Assembly: GCA_963930655.1 (NCBI GenBank)
Contig: OZ005607.1
Location: forward strand, 17,806,374 to 17,870,373
From: Myrica gale
Taxonomy: Eukaryota > Streptophyta > Magnoliopsida > Fagales > Myricaceae
DNA: 64,000 nt
Reading direction: 5' to 3'
Below the pieces are notes generated by a model. The model ran no database searches. It was not told where the DNA came from and saw only the letters and a list, made by a program, of their open reading frames with translations. The translations under genes were made by a program, and so were the position numbers. Of the stretch, positions 11,276 through 23,500 are shown piece by piece (the stretch's first letter is position 1; every line of letters begins with the position of its first letter).

Positions 11276-11479
11276 TTTCCATCTAAAACTAATATTTAAA
11301 ATATTAAACAATTAATATTATATAATTTTAGCTGTATTATTCATGCAATATTAATCTAGCTCAATCACACTACCCAACTAATGTTTTGCTAATCTCTTAG
11401 CAAAGAAAATAAAAAACAATGAGCTAGACACATCCAAGGGACAAAGCTCAACTAGCATCCATTGCTCATTACGGAATGT

Positions 11480-11812
11480 GAACAAAGGTCGTTCTTGGCG
11501 CTAAAAGCATGATGCACATGCACTTTTGAAGAAGATGACGAATTTTAATTTGCACACCCAAGTGAAATTGGTAACAACAAGTTGTGTTATACACACCTTT
11601 ATTAAATTAATTGGGGTTGTGGATGACGTTATTTTTGCGGAATGGGCTGACCCAGAAGTGTCCTAGACGAGGATGGAACGAACGACGACGATGAGGAATT
11701 GTACACTTCGAATCTTGCGAATGAGGGTATAGAGACTATGCACTCAATGAGGGACGAAATGACCGAGATGATGTGGATGCACACGCAGGGCAATACACCA
11801 CATTCTTGGTAA
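11480..11812 (+). pseudogene. PIF/Harbinger transposase C-terminal remnant
   Basis: Reading frame: LLKKMTNFNLHTQVKLVTTS, CVIHTFIKLIG, VFAEWADPEVS-like, then after a one-base shift LYTSNLANEGIETMHSMRDE and MTEMMWMHTQGN, ending in TAA at 11812. This is the tail of plant Harbinger-type DDE_Tnp_4 transposases (K.M..F...TQVK.V.ACCV.HNFI, then E...R...MW). The catalytic DDE region is absent. A stop/frameshift lies at about 11665, so it cannot be functional. It lies just upstream of the GRF zinc-finger frame. Confidence 0.7.
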
Positions 11813-11941
11813 TCTATATCCCGAACGACTTTGACGGGGTTATGGTGCCAACTGGTGTAGATTTCATTATGTTGTTATTCGATGTTACAATTGTGATTTA
11901 TTTTTTCTGATATTTGCTTTAGGCATAGCTGTATCTTATTG

Positions 11942-12324
11942 ATGATGGAGGACACACCATATTGTTGCTATGGTCATGAGAGGATGCGGCTATACATGGC
12001 GAGGATTGATAAAAACTATGGCCGGTGGTTCTATCGTTGCCCGTTACATCTAGTTAGTATAATCCTTCAAGTGAACATATTACCCTTTAATATTTGATTT
12101 TTCTAGGACTATAAAAATAAGTGTCAATTGTGCAGAATCATCACAGAGGGTTTATTTGGGCTGATGAGATGGATTTCACGGGAGACAGTCATATGGGTAA
12201 TGATGATTGTTGTTTCGTTAGCTGCCGGAGACGAGCAACTGAGTGCCTCCACTATTTTGGTTGTTGTAGGTTTGGTTTTATTTTGTGTGCATGTATGCTT
12301 TTGGAGTTGTTTATTATGGTCTAG
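11942..12324 (+). CDS. Small GRF-type zinc-finger protein, two exons
   Basis: Exon 1 (11942-12052) and exon 2 (12136-12324) join in phase 0 across an 83-bp GT-AG intron (12053-12135) into an uninterrupted frame of 99 codons. The product starts MMEDTPYCCYGHERMRLYMA, continues NYGRWFYRCPLH and, after the splice, NHHRGFIWADEMDF. This is the order of the zf-GRF domain (C.CG...., then GR.FY.CP, then CGFF.W.DE). The Cys before GFF is His here, and the CG pair is altered. The C-terminus (FGFILCACMLLELFIMV) is hydrophobic and could be a membrane tail; an overlapping frame at 12128-12397 encodes another hydrophobic run. GRF zinc fingers are thought to bind nucleic acid. It may be a small gene or a decayed, transposon-linked copy. 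Confidence 0.5.
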
Positions 12325-12399
12325 GTTGTTATTTGGAGTAGGTAGAATGTGCATTATTTTTGTATGTCCTAAAAAGTTAAACACTGCGAAAATGTAAGC

Positions 12400-13535
12400 G
12401 TGTGATAATTAAGGTAAATTGCAATGCAGGCTTGTTGTTTGATGCAGTGACGTGGTTATTTTCGATGACTGTAAGGGTGTAATATTTGTTTTTGAATTTA
12501 GAGAATATTGACCTGAATAGTGGCAATGACTGTGAAAAAAACTTGATGAAATTTATGGATTTAATTTTAACGCAAAATTGATTTGAGCAAGCTACTGACT
12601 TTACAGTTGAAAAAATTTCAAACCAAAGATTATTTGAAAAAAAAATCGAACTAGTTGGAAAATATTGAGGAGATAAGGGCCACCATTGCTAGTAAAAAAC
12701 GTTAGAATTAGGTCTTGTGTTGCCGTATCTTACAAAAAGAAAAAAAACTGGTGAAATACGTTTGGAAAGAAGCTGAGAAAGTTGGCAAAAAATGGATGGA
12801 AGTAAATGATTAGTTTAATTTTAATTATTTTAACATATAATAAATATATTCCAAATAAACACAAATCCCAAACAAACAAACACACAATTATTACCAATCA
12901 TATTTTTTCAACATTTACACAAACACATTTCAAAATTTGGATTGAGATCCTCTGTAATTTTCTGTAATAATTGCACGGTGTAATTTGGAGAGTTATAGAC
13001 ACGATAAGTGAATCTCATATTATTTAATGATGTTCATGTAAAGTTTTGAGCAGCATAATCCTTACAATTGGGCAAGAAATTACATTGAATTCTAATATCA
13101 AAATTACACTTTATAATTCGGGCAGAGATAACTTTTTACCAACTCCAATAAATTGATTCTCAAATTTTGAAAATATTCATCAAATTTCTTGTAACCGTTC
13201 ACAGATGACTTCAAAGAAAGAGTGTTAATGTTAACCGCGTCTTAACTCGTTTTGGCCACGTGGGTGTTCATAAGGGTCCCACCCTCTGGATTGTATTGTT
13301 TTTAGTGTTAAATGCCAATCCGGCTTCCTCACAATAAAAAAAAAGATTAACAAATTTTCACGTAAATGGAAAAATGGATACGTCACTACCCGAAGCTCAC
13401 AGGGGAAACTGCACGCCAGAAATTACTAGAGAAGGAGAATACAACCGTACTGCGAACGGAGGTTACCAAAAAATAGCCAATAAAACCTCCCCACGTCACA
13501 ATTCACACTACACGCTCGTCATTTTCAAAAAACAT
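12400..13535. other. AT-rich intergenic DNA, no gene recognised
   Basis: No ORF of interest and no transposon with readable ends were recognised. Long A/T runs and diffuse repeats occur (for example near 12880-13200). Confidence 0.6.
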
Positions 13536-13536
13536 A

Positions 13537-13852
13537 CAGGGTGATGTTCGTTTTGAGAAAAAATGTAGGATTTTAGAGAAGTTGTGAATTTTTATGTTGA
13601 ATAGTGTTTTATTGGTGTTTGTGTAAAGTGGAGAGAAAAATAATTTGATGTAATTATTTAATAAAAAAGTATTGGAGTTACGTGAAAAAGTATATAAAGA
13701 GAAAATTTATGTTGAATAAAAAATTAAAAAGTTGTTACAAATTGTATAAAATGTATTGATTTTTGTGTTTGAATTCTGAATATGTTCGAGGGTAGAATTG
13801 TGAATATACTTAAAATCCTGAAAAAATAGTGAAAACGAACGTACCCTTTGGG
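13537..13852. mobile_element. Probable hAT-like MITE, inverted ends
   Basis: The left end reads GGGTGATGTTCGTTTTGAG; the right end, complemented, reads GGGTACGTTCGTTTTCAC. In both arms the end is followed by A/T-rich sequence and then AGGATTTTA. The body is AT-rich without coding potential. No clean 8-bp target duplication was found, so the superfamily is a guess. It sits about 350 bp upstream of the BPM start codon. Confidence 0.45.
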
Positions 13853-13855
13853 TAT

Positions 13856-14218
13856 GTCCACTTTCCTCCGAAGTCCGATCCCCTGGGGTATGTTCTAGTC
13901 ATTTCAAACCGAATAAAAAATAAGCTAATTTACATCGCAACCCTCTAGGTTATGAAGAGGTACGTCCACTTTCCTCCGAAGTCCGATCCACTCTCTTCTG
14001 ATCTCCTTCGGCCTTCCCCTCCCCCACGACTCTTCCAACAAAAAAATCTTCAGAAACCCTAATTCCTTTTCTCTCTTTTTTTCTTAGATTTTAAAATCCC
14101 AAATACTTCAAATTTCTCCCATCAAACCCCCAACATTTGGCAAATTCCACCGCAATTCCCTCCATTTCCATGAGCTTAACGTTCCCTCAACGGCCCTGAA
14201 AAGAGAAGAACCAACGGA
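13856..14218 (+). promoter_or_regulatory. BPM upstream region and leader, with 26-bp direct repeat
   Basis: Two copies of a 26-base sequence beginning GTCCACTTTCCTCCGAAG occur at 13856-13881 and 13964-13989, 108 bp apart. The second is followed by a pyrimidine-rich stretch (13990-14090) typical of plant leaders. I see no clear TATA box; transcription probably starts within the CT-rich stretch. A short upstream ORF lies at 14170-14199. Confidence 0.4.
14170..14199 (+). promoter_or_regulatory. Upstream ORF in BPM leader (9 codons)
   Basis: An ATG at 14170 opens MSLTFPQRP and stops at TGA 14197-14199, 19 bases before the BPM ATG. If transcription starts upstream of it, ribosomes would meet this ATG first. 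Conservation is unknown. Confidence 0.45.
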
Positions 14219-14595
14219 ATGGCGCCGCGGGAGACGAGCCCGCCGAAGAGCTCGCGGTCCGTGACGGAGACCGTGAACGGTTCGCACAAGTTCGTTATCC
14301 AGGGTTATTCCTTGGCCAAGGGAATGGGGGTCGGGAAGCACATAGCGAGTGACAACTTCACGGTCGGAGGGTTCCAGTGGGCGATTTATTTCTACCCAGA
14401 CGGCAAGAACCCCGAGGACAACTCGGCCTATGTTTCGGTCTTTATCGCGCTTGCCAGTGAGGGAACTGATGTGAGAGCATTGTTCGAGTTGACGCTTGTG
14501 GACCAGAGCGGGAAAGGCAAGCACAAGGTCCATAGCCATTTCGATCGCTCCCTCGAGAGTGGACCCTACACGCTCAAGTATCGCGGTAGCATGTG
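14219..14595 (+). CDS. BPM: BPM exon 1 (most of MATH domain)
   Basis: Codes residues 1-125 plus two bases of codon 126. The start ATG is followed by GCG and a Pro/Ser-rich leader, and no upstream in-frame ATG extends it sensibly. Donor is ATGTG|GTAGGG; the split Trp codon is completed by the first base of exon 2. GC content is much higher than in the surrounding intron. Confidence 0.93.
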
Positions 14596-17500
14596 GTAGG
14601 GGTCGTCATAACGTTGCACATTTTTACATTTATATCTGATGTATAGCTATGTTTATGAGTTTTCCAGTTTGGCGACCGCAATGGGTGTTCCCAAAATCGA
14701 AGGGGTACTTCAGGAGCAGTAAGGTAGCCTCGTAGGGGAGGGAGTATGCTGTTTCGAATGCCAATTACCTGCTACCTCTTAAGTTAACCATTGTTTCTTG
14801 AGAAGCTGTTGAAGTGCTTAGAGAAATCCGGAAACTAGTCACATAGAGAATCTTTTGACCTAGCTAGAAGATTTCCTGTCTATCGTTGCTTAGTGGTTAT
14901 GATTCCTAGGACTAGGAGACCGATGCAGAGTTGTCATTATCCATGGTGTCTTATGGTACGATTGAGAAGTTTGACTTTGTTGATGCCAAGCTGTGGTTAG
15001 TTTTAGTGTGAATTTTATTGTGAGGATGATTAGATTATCCAGCAGTACTTGATTGCACTCGATTCATAGTTGTTTGTTATGACATGGAAAGGAAGTTTTT
15101 AATGTGGAGCTATGTTGCGATATGTTGTCATCTGGAAGGAAAATCCACTATTGTGGGTTGGCAAATGAAATCAGCTTTTGATAGATTTTTTTTTATTCCC
15201 ATTTAGAACCAAATATAGGAACATATAAATCTTGATGGTTACAGTGGCTGTATCTTTGTTAAAGAGTATTTTGCAATTGTGAATGGCATGCACAAGAAAA
15301 TTTTGTGGAATTGTGGCAACAAAAATTTTAACTGTCGTTTGACTATCCTGAATGATCCATTTCATACTCTAATACTTGTGTTTATGATAATCTTGAGGTA
15401 TATATGCATTCTCTTGATTAAAACATTAATAGCTTAGCAACTCTTATTTTGTAAGATTTTTAACCCAGAACTTGCAGCTCCAAAATTTTCATTTGTAACC
15501 AGAACATTAGCAAACATATTAGCAATTCTTTAAGCAGCTGATATTCGCACTACAAACTTTAAGAGATAATGAATTGTGGGAAATCATGTGTTTTAGGATA
15601 TGAGGGTATTGACACTGTACCCTAAACTGAAAATGGTTAAAGGTTTGCCATTTAGGGCAATATAGGGCGTACAATGGAATCTTATACATGATTCATGAGC
15701 TTTGTACTCTAGAATTTGATTTGGCAAGGTAGTATTTGTCTAAAGTAGAGAAACTTGGAAAAGTGCCTAGATTTTCTATAGCCTCAAGTGTTATGGACAA
15801 AGACACAAGAGATCCATGGAATGCCTCCCCTTAGCATGAGATATTACCAGAAAGCTCAACCTGATCAAGATTATATATCTGAAGGTCCTTTGCCTAGTTC
15901 ATGCATCTGCTGATTTGATATTTGGTCTTCAGACAAGGACTTCAAGTTTGACTCTACTCTTCTTCTGCCTAAGGCATGCTTATCTGCTTCCTACTTGCTT
16001 AGCTTTATAATGCCCTACCAAATCATCTTCGCAACTATGGTAGCCTTCAGAATAAAGAGTACTTCTCCTGTTTTGGATTTGGGAGAATAGCTGTTATTGA
16101 GTTCTTCTGCATTTCACACCCAGTTGTAGTTCCTTAGTGATCAAGCTGGAGTTCCTGGTGTTAATTTTACATACGAAGAACTCTACAACATGTACTTTAG
16201 TTGCATGAACATTAGTATGCAAGAATTGCCTGAGCATAGAAACTTCATAATTCAGAGGGGGTTATCAAAAAAATAATTCAGAGGGTGATCATTTACCAAT
16301 ACATTACTTCTGCCACAAGCTTCTAGTTAATGATTTCCTCAGGGTTTGGTGTGGTGGTAAGGCTTCGGCTTGGGTTCTAACATGTCCCAAGTTCGAGCCC
16401 CAACATCCTCATTATCGCCCTTGACTTACCTGCTCCCTGGGTTGTGGGGTCGGTCCAGGGGGCCGGGGTTTGTACTTCAGGGTTGGGCCAAAAGGGTCCG
16501 GCTTTGGGGAATTTCCTCGTCATAAAAAAAAACAAAATTTCTTCCTGCAGTTGTAAGAGTTCTAGTCAACAAATAATTGGAATTTACCATCTATGTCCTG
16601 AGTTTTCCTCCTCAATTTTTGTTGAATCCATTGATTAGTTGTACTTTTACCTTTGATGAGTATGAGTGTATGATCTCTCATTTTCCTGCAGCACATTTTT
16701 GTAACCCCTTTCCCATATATGGTTAGGAATGTCACACCATGATCATACTTTTACCTTTGATCATACTTTTTTTTTTACTTACAAAAAAAAAGATTCCAAA
16801 ATTCTATGCATTCAAACAGTTTGACAAGTATTCTAATTTCATTAGGAGAGAACCACACAATCTTAACATTAGTCATGATAAAAATTTGCTCATCAAATTT
16901 AAATAAAAATGCTATCATGCTAAATTACTTCCTGTAAGGTATTCTAGGCAAGACTCCTTTCTAATTTTAATTGCCTGTAGACTCGCCCCATCAACATTTG
17001 GACATTTAAAACATAAAACAAAAATGAATCGAATACTCAGTGAGCAGCACATCATACAGTAAACATATTAATACATTGATATTCTTGTAAAATATCATAT
17101 AACCGGTGCATAAAAATGGGGCTTAAAATGAATGGTCACTATACAACACATACCTTGAAATATTTCTTGAGAAAATGTAACATTTTGCTTTGAAAATAGA
17201 TGGCATGATCATGTCTACTTACCTCGCCTCTTGACTTGCAAAAAAGACCAACATTTTTCAAGCAACCTAGAGAATTCATTCACAATCCTTACTCTAAAAC
17301 TTTCCTCGTGTCCCGCTGGAGGCTAACCTTTCTATTAATGCTTTCCAGCGTAGGGTCATATCTAATTTAGAAAATAGGAAAATAAAACTGAGAAGATGAC
17401 AAATTGGTGTGACAAATTGCTTTCTTGAGGTTCTTGATCTTAGGAAAATCCTTGAATCCTTGGCAAGGCCTTCTGCTGGGTGTTGAAAACAGACAAAATA

Positions 17501-20500
17501 TTCTATTTTGGTTGAAAAATCAAGGTTTTCTTAGAGAAGAAAGAGGCTGGCGGCAGAGAGATGAAAGCAGCTGCTGGATTGGTGGTATTTGAGTGGTTAT
17601 TTGATAGGTGTGGGGCTTTTGGCTCTTGGAAGGATTAAAAAGTAAGTTTACAGGATAGGGAGGCTGCTGGAGGTTAAAAGAAGGGGAATATGATCCTATT
17701 TTAAAAGAAGATTAGGGTTTTTCTTAGGGCCCTATAGGGCTGGCAGGATTATTTGTTCCGTGTGAAACTAAGTCTCTTTTGGTGTTCTCTCTCTTCCCTC
17801 TCTTCCCTATTTTGCGTCGGCTGTTAGTTTCCCGGTTAGATTATTTCGGTTAAACGTTCTACTGTTATGGTCGTTTGCTCGGAGGTCTCGATGTCCTTCT
17901 CCCGTAGGTTTGGTGTTGAAGCTAAGGTCTTTCAGGTGTTAGTATTAGGCAATGGAGATGTGAAACTCTCGGAGTGGAGTCGGAAGGCTATGAGTTCTAT
18001 CTTCTTCGGGAAGGATGGAGCCTCTTGGATGCTTAACATGGTGACTCGTTTGCTGGAGGATTCGAAGAGGGAGTTTGTAGTGAATTTTTATGAAGCTTCT
18101 AGGGCCTTTGTGGCACAGAGGTGCTGCAATAAGGCAGGCAGATTTCTTTGCGTAGCTGAGTTTGTTGGAGGGCGTCGTAGAGGGGTGGTAATGGTACCGG
18201 AAGGTCCGGGGGCGTCTGGGTGGTTGGAACTTGCCTCTGTGTTGCAAGGGGTGAGTTCTTTCCTTGGTCATTTTAAGAATGGAGGTGGGGGCCTTGTTGG
18301 CTCTCCTATTCGCAGAGAGTTCTCTTTCGCTGATGCTGTTACAGGCGGATTGAAGGTGAAGAGCATGGGGAGTAGGGTGGTGGCTGTGTCAGGTGTAGAG
18401 GGGTCTGAAGGTGGCGTGGAGCAGAAGGCTGTGCTGCATGCTTCTGTGCATGAGTCCTCGGTGAGCATCGACTCACTGACCAAGGAGTCTGTTCAGTCGG
18501 CTGGTGGCAGGGTGGCTGTCGAGTCTTTTTGGAGAAAGAAGTTGCTGGGGCTTCGTGCAGAGATTGATTTTCTTGTAGATTTGTTAGGGTGTGAGGGTGA
18601 ACCGGGTTCTGGAATCTCTTTGGCAGCAGGTGGGCTGGGTCCATTCGGGTGGGAGTGGAAGGGCAGAGGCTCTGTCGGAGTGCAAGGGCTGGTGCAAGGG
18701 CTGGGGCAGGGGGCTGGGCCTGGAGAGCAAAGGCTGGAGCAAGGGCTGGTGCAGGGGGCTGGGCCAGGAGAGCAAGGGCTGGTGCAAGGGCTGGTGCAGG
18801 GGGTTGGGCCGGAGCCTCTGCTACCAGGCCCAGGCGTGCTGGCTCTAGCCCAGGAGGTCCCTTCGGTGGGTCTTCTTGGGCCGGGCTCCTTTGGGTTAGG
18901 GTCGGGTACCCAGCCAGACCCGGATCTAGAAGAGGTTGCCCGTGAGCCTACGGGTGCGGGGGAGGACCGACGAACCACCGACGATGATGACCGACCTCCG
19001 GCGAAGGACGGAGGGTCGATGATGACTGCGGGGGGGGGAGGGTAGTTTCCCGGAGGCCTTTCCGGCGACGGAGATGACGCCGATCCTCTCGTTTGTGTAG
19101 ACAGCAGTCTTGATGGGTTTGCGGTTGTTCCTTACAAATCTCCGATGGATTCTTTGAAGGGGAAGGGGAAGACGGATTCTCCAGCGTGGGTTTTGGATAT
19201 GGTTTCCTCTGTGGGTCAGATGGTTGGGCTGTCGTGTGGCGGTCAAGAGGATAAGCTGAGGGATCTTTTTGCTGTGTTGGAACGTGATCATATGCCGCTT
19301 AATTCGAAAAAGTCTAGGAAATCTGGTGGGAGGTTGCTAAGGGAGATGAAGGGATTGCAGTCTTCGGTCACCTATGAAGGGTCCTCTTCGGTCTCTCGAA
19401 AGTCTAAGAGCTATGGGCTTTACTGTTAAGGGTCTCTGGGTGTTTTGTGGGCTGCGGGTGGGGGTTTTGTGCTAGGGTGGGCGGGTGTTTGTGTTAGGGT
19501 GGGTGGGTGTTTGTGTTAGGGTTCTTCAGTATTTTCTCTTGTACTGTTGGCTCCGTGTGCTTTTTTTAATAATAAAATTGACTTACTTATCAAAAAAAAA
19601 AAGTCTCTTTTGGTAGTTTAAGAGATATATATTGCCAAAAGTTGTAGGACTTACCAACTCTTAGGAAAGAAGGAAGAGTCGTAACATATTACAATTCTTA
19701 ATGGATTTAGGAAATAATAATAATAGCAAGATTCTAGAGCAGAGCTGGAAAATAATTTTTTGTGCTTTTTGAGACCTTAAATCCTAGTCCAAGTAGGATT
19801 TGTGGGCAGACTTTAAATCCAATTAGGTTTGTGCCTATTAATTCCTTATTTGGGGACGTTGTAGAATCCTTTAACATCTCATTAAAATAGGAAATATAAA
19901 GAGACTAAAATGAATTAATAAAACACATAAATCAAGGAAAAAGACTTAATTACCCCTGCTTCCAGATTTGCGGTGTTCCAATTTTTCTGTTTTTTTTTCA
20001 CCGTAGTCTGAACCTGATGTCATGGGATACTGTTACTGACTGTCATCAGAAACTATTTACTGCCATTTCTCCAGTATACTGCATCTCAAGCAGGACGGTC
20101 TTTTTGGGTTTGATCTTCTTTTTCGTTTTTGTTGTGGACATGAGCTGTCCTGACTTTTCCGTGGTTTGAAATTTGCTGGTTTTATGGTATCATTCTTTTG
20201 GGTTTCAGAGGCTCCATTACACAGAAGTTGGTAGCCCTTCGTATGTAAGAACCCCCCCCCCCCCCCCCAAACACAAAAACTTAGATGCACCATTGGCAGC
20301 TTTCTTTTAGTCAACATCCATTCCAAAGTATTAATCTTGTTTATTTGTGCCATGCATCAGGGGATACAAGCGATTTTTTAGACGAAGTTTGCTTGAAAGC
20401 TCAGATTACCTCAAGGATGATTCCTTGAAAATCAACTGTACTGTTGGAGTTGTGGTTTCAGCTACAGATTGTCCAGGATTACATTCAATTCATGTCCCGG

Positions 20501-23500
20501 GATCTGATATTGGAGCACAATTCGGCATGCTACTGGAAAATATGGAAGGTTCTGATGTTGCTTTTGATGTGATGGGGGAAAAATTTTGTGCTCATAAGTT
20601 AGTACTTGCTGCTCGGTCCCCTTTATTTCGATCTGAATTTTTTGATGGGTTAGAGGAAGCGAAGCAGGAGATTGTTGTAACAGATCTTGAACCTAAGGTT
20701 TTCAAGGTAAAATATCCGCCCACTTCTCTCTCGTTTCTGTCAGTGTTGAGGGATGGGTCAACATTTGTGCTCTTGTGGTGGTATTTTACAGTTCATTACT
20801 GCTTGTCATGGTATGTCCAATAGGCCATGCTGCATTTTATATACAGAGACTGCCTTACAGAAGATGTGGAGTGTGTTGCCTCAAGCTCATCTTGTCCATC
20901 CCCAGTATCTGAGACATTGACAGCAAAGTTGTTGGCAGCAGCACATAGGTATGGTTTGGAGAGGCTCAAACTGATGTGCGAGTCCTGCCTCTGTGAGGAC
21001 ATATCAGTGAACTCTGTTGCAGAAATTCTGGCCTTAGCCGACCGCTGTCACGCTGCAGAATTAAAAGCTGTTTGCCTGAGATTTGCTTCTGAAAACCTTG
21101 CAGGTAAATGTCATTTAACAAGTAGTATTTTCCTCATAATTAAAGTTCTCTAATAATTAAATTATGGAAAGATGAAATTTAATTTGTTTATTAAGCACAA
21201 TTCTCGGCTATTATGAAACCATAAATTGCAGCTAACACGATTGCTTCATATTCAAAGATATTTCTTCTGAGGCCACGAATGAAATTGTCATTCGTTTTTT
21301 GTTCACTCTTCACTATTCAAGGAAAGCAAATAAAAATAAACGTTTTTTTTTTTCAATATTTCCAATCCCAATAAGGCTTTGCATACCGTATGGAGCCATC
21401 TTCACGGTATATTTCCCACTCTGCTTCTAACTAGTTGTCAACTTGTCACTTCCAGGGTGCTCCAGTGCAATTAGTTGGCCTTCTATGGATTTATAGTACT
21501 CTAATATGTATCATGATGTAGATGATTATATGAATATGTATATTAAGGTTCAAGTTTTGCAGATGTTATACAAATGGCTGATGTTTTTGAGGGTAGTATT
21601 ATTAGAAGTGTTGTGTGTCTAGAAATTGTTACTCTCCTCTGCTTTCTCTTCTCTGTTGGGTGTTGGAGTTGGTAGGATGATCCTCTAGTCAGTTATTTCC
21701 GGTAGCTTGTTGTCCTGAGGTTAGTTATGTAGTCCAAATGTCGCTTTCACGTAGATTCAGCGTTGAAGCTAAGGAGTTCCAAGTTCCAGTTTTAGCCAAT
21801 AGAGTCGTCAAACTGTCGGAGTGGAGTCGGAAAGCTATGACCTCGATCTTCCTGGGTAGGTATGTTGTTTGGATAGTGAACTTGGCTAGCAGGTTGCAGA
21901 TGGTTGGCAATAAGGAGGAGGTTGTTGTCAAATTTAATGAAGCTTCTCGGGGCTTCTTGGCGCAAAGGTGCAGCAACAAAGCTGGGAGATATATTGCTAT
22001 AGCGGAGTTTGGAGGGGGCGTAGGAAATGAGTGGTTATGATACCAGAAGGCGCAGAGGGAGGTGGTTGGAAGAAGTTAGATGATGTGTTTCAGGAGGTAG
22101 TTTCTCACCTTAGTCAGCTTAAACGTGGGAAAGACGGCTTGTATGGGGCTGGAGTGCGTAAAGAGATTTCCTTTGTTAAAGTTGTCAAGAAAGGACAGTT
22201 GGGGGAGAGGTCAGGGGGCCAGTCTCTGGCTGCGGAGGGCGTTAGAGTGAGTAGGGGTGGAGCGAGGAAGATGAAGGAGACGCATGCTGTCTCGCATGCA
22301 ACTTTGGACAATGTAGTTACATTTTCCAAGGGCCAGGCATTTAATGCAGAGACGGTTGGCGGTGAGGCACTTTAATGTGAAGAAAAAAATTGTTGGGAAT
22401 TCGAAAGAAGTAGATGATCTACTTGAGTTGATGGGAGGTGCGACTGGGTCGGGCATCTTGCATTTGGACCATGACCACATTGCTGGTATGCGGGTTGGAA
22501 GGGGACTGGATCAGGGAGATGGGTTGGCCTCCTCGTCTGGGCTGACTCCTGGTGGCCCAGAGGCTTTAGTTGGCTCTTCGAGGGCCCTGGTAGGGAATGA
22601 CGGGGGGGACTTTGTTGGGTCAGAGTCGGGTCTTGGTGGCGACCCAACTCTCCTGCTCGTTGATGAAGTTGCAGAGCTTGGCGGTAAGTCTGGTGGTGCT
22701 ACCCACTCTCCATTGGCGGCAACCAACTCGTCGGCGCCTTCTGTGGAGGCCGGTGACTGCCCGGAGGCCCTTCCGATGCCAGAGTTGACATCGGAAAATA
22801 CATCCTTGCTTGCCGAAAGGAAGCTCTCATCCTCTAGGGTGCCGAAAGTTGCTGTGGTGGGCACAGAGGTGGTCAAAGACTCTGCTATGGTGACTTCTGA
22901 AGGGCTCGAGTTAGCTGGTGTGGTGGGGGGGTCTAAGGCTCTCGGCCTTGGGCTAGAGCCGAAGTTGGCTGCTGGGTTGTCTCGGGCTGACTCACCGATG
23001 CTGAACATCTTGGCTGTAAATGATTTTGGGACCCCTCCAGCTGATTTTATTCGTGTTGCTAGCGTTGAAGGATCGTCAGTAGATGAGGATGATATGGAAA
23101 GGGAGTTGTCTTTGGTGGCTGTTGAGGAACCAGATCTGTGTGGCCTTTTTGGCAGTGTGTAGACCAGTTGGTGAGAGGCATGACTGTGGGTAGGGCTGCA
23201 CAACCGGAATGCGGTCCGGACCGCATTGCGGTCCTTAAATATTATAGGACCGGACCACTTATAAGTGGTCCGGTCCGGTCCGGTTTCACTAAATGCGGTC
23301 CGGTCCGGACCACTTAAGTGGTCCGGACCGGTTTTTATTTTTTTTTAATTTTTCAAAATTTTTTTTAGGTTAATTTCAAATGGGAAGTGTATATAAAAAT
23401 GTTAAGTTTTAGTTTAGATAAAAATTAAACGTTTTATGTTTATAATTTGTATTAAAATATAACTTTTTTTTTATTTTTTTAATAAATGCGGTCCGGACCG

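Larger units (their letters stand above)
17784..19600 (+). mobile_element. Internally deleted L1-like LINE with 14-bp target duplication
   Basis: Flanked by AAGTCTCTTTTGGT at 17770-17783 and again at 19601-19614. It contains a pyrimidine-rich 5' leader, ORF1, a short late-ORF1 part ([12 protein letters not shown] to SKSYGLYC, 19145-19429) and a LINE 3'UTR ending AATAATAAAATTGACTTACT plus about ten A. ORF2 (endonuclease and reverse transcriptase) is entirely missing between about 19430 and the 3'UTR. Both ends and the target duplication are intact, so the copy is full-length at its ends but lacks its core. It is in the same orientation as the host gene BPM. Confidence 0.9.
14596..20360 (+). 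other. BPM intron 1 (5765 bp)
   Basis: Donor GTAGGG, acceptor ATGCATCAG. It contains a SINE (about 16340), an internally deleted LINE with target duplication (17784-19600) and a C17 tract at 20252-20268. The rest (14596-16330, 16540-17760, 19615-20250) is ordinary AT-rich intron with no recognised gene. Confidence 0.85.

Noticed and set aside
12124-12384. 86-codon minus-strand ORF
   Set aside because: Overlaps the GRF zinc-finger exon 2, which has family motifs on the plus strand.
14108-14539. 143-codon minus-strand ORF over BPM exon 1
   Set aside because: Antisense of a GC-rich, conserved MATH exon; no independent signal.
18493-18978. 161-codon minus-strand Pro/Ser-rich ORF
   Set aside because: Shadow of the G-rich LINE ORF1 minisatellite on the opposite strand.
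19440-19535. Telomere-like TTAGGG words
   Set aside because: Only two or three scattered TTAGGG occurrences within GTGTTAGGGTGGG repeats of the LINE 3'UTR; not a TTTAGGG array.
22511-23203. 230-codon minus-strand Ser/Pro-rich ORF
   Set aside because: Antisense shadow of the LINE 2 ORF1 low-complexity region.
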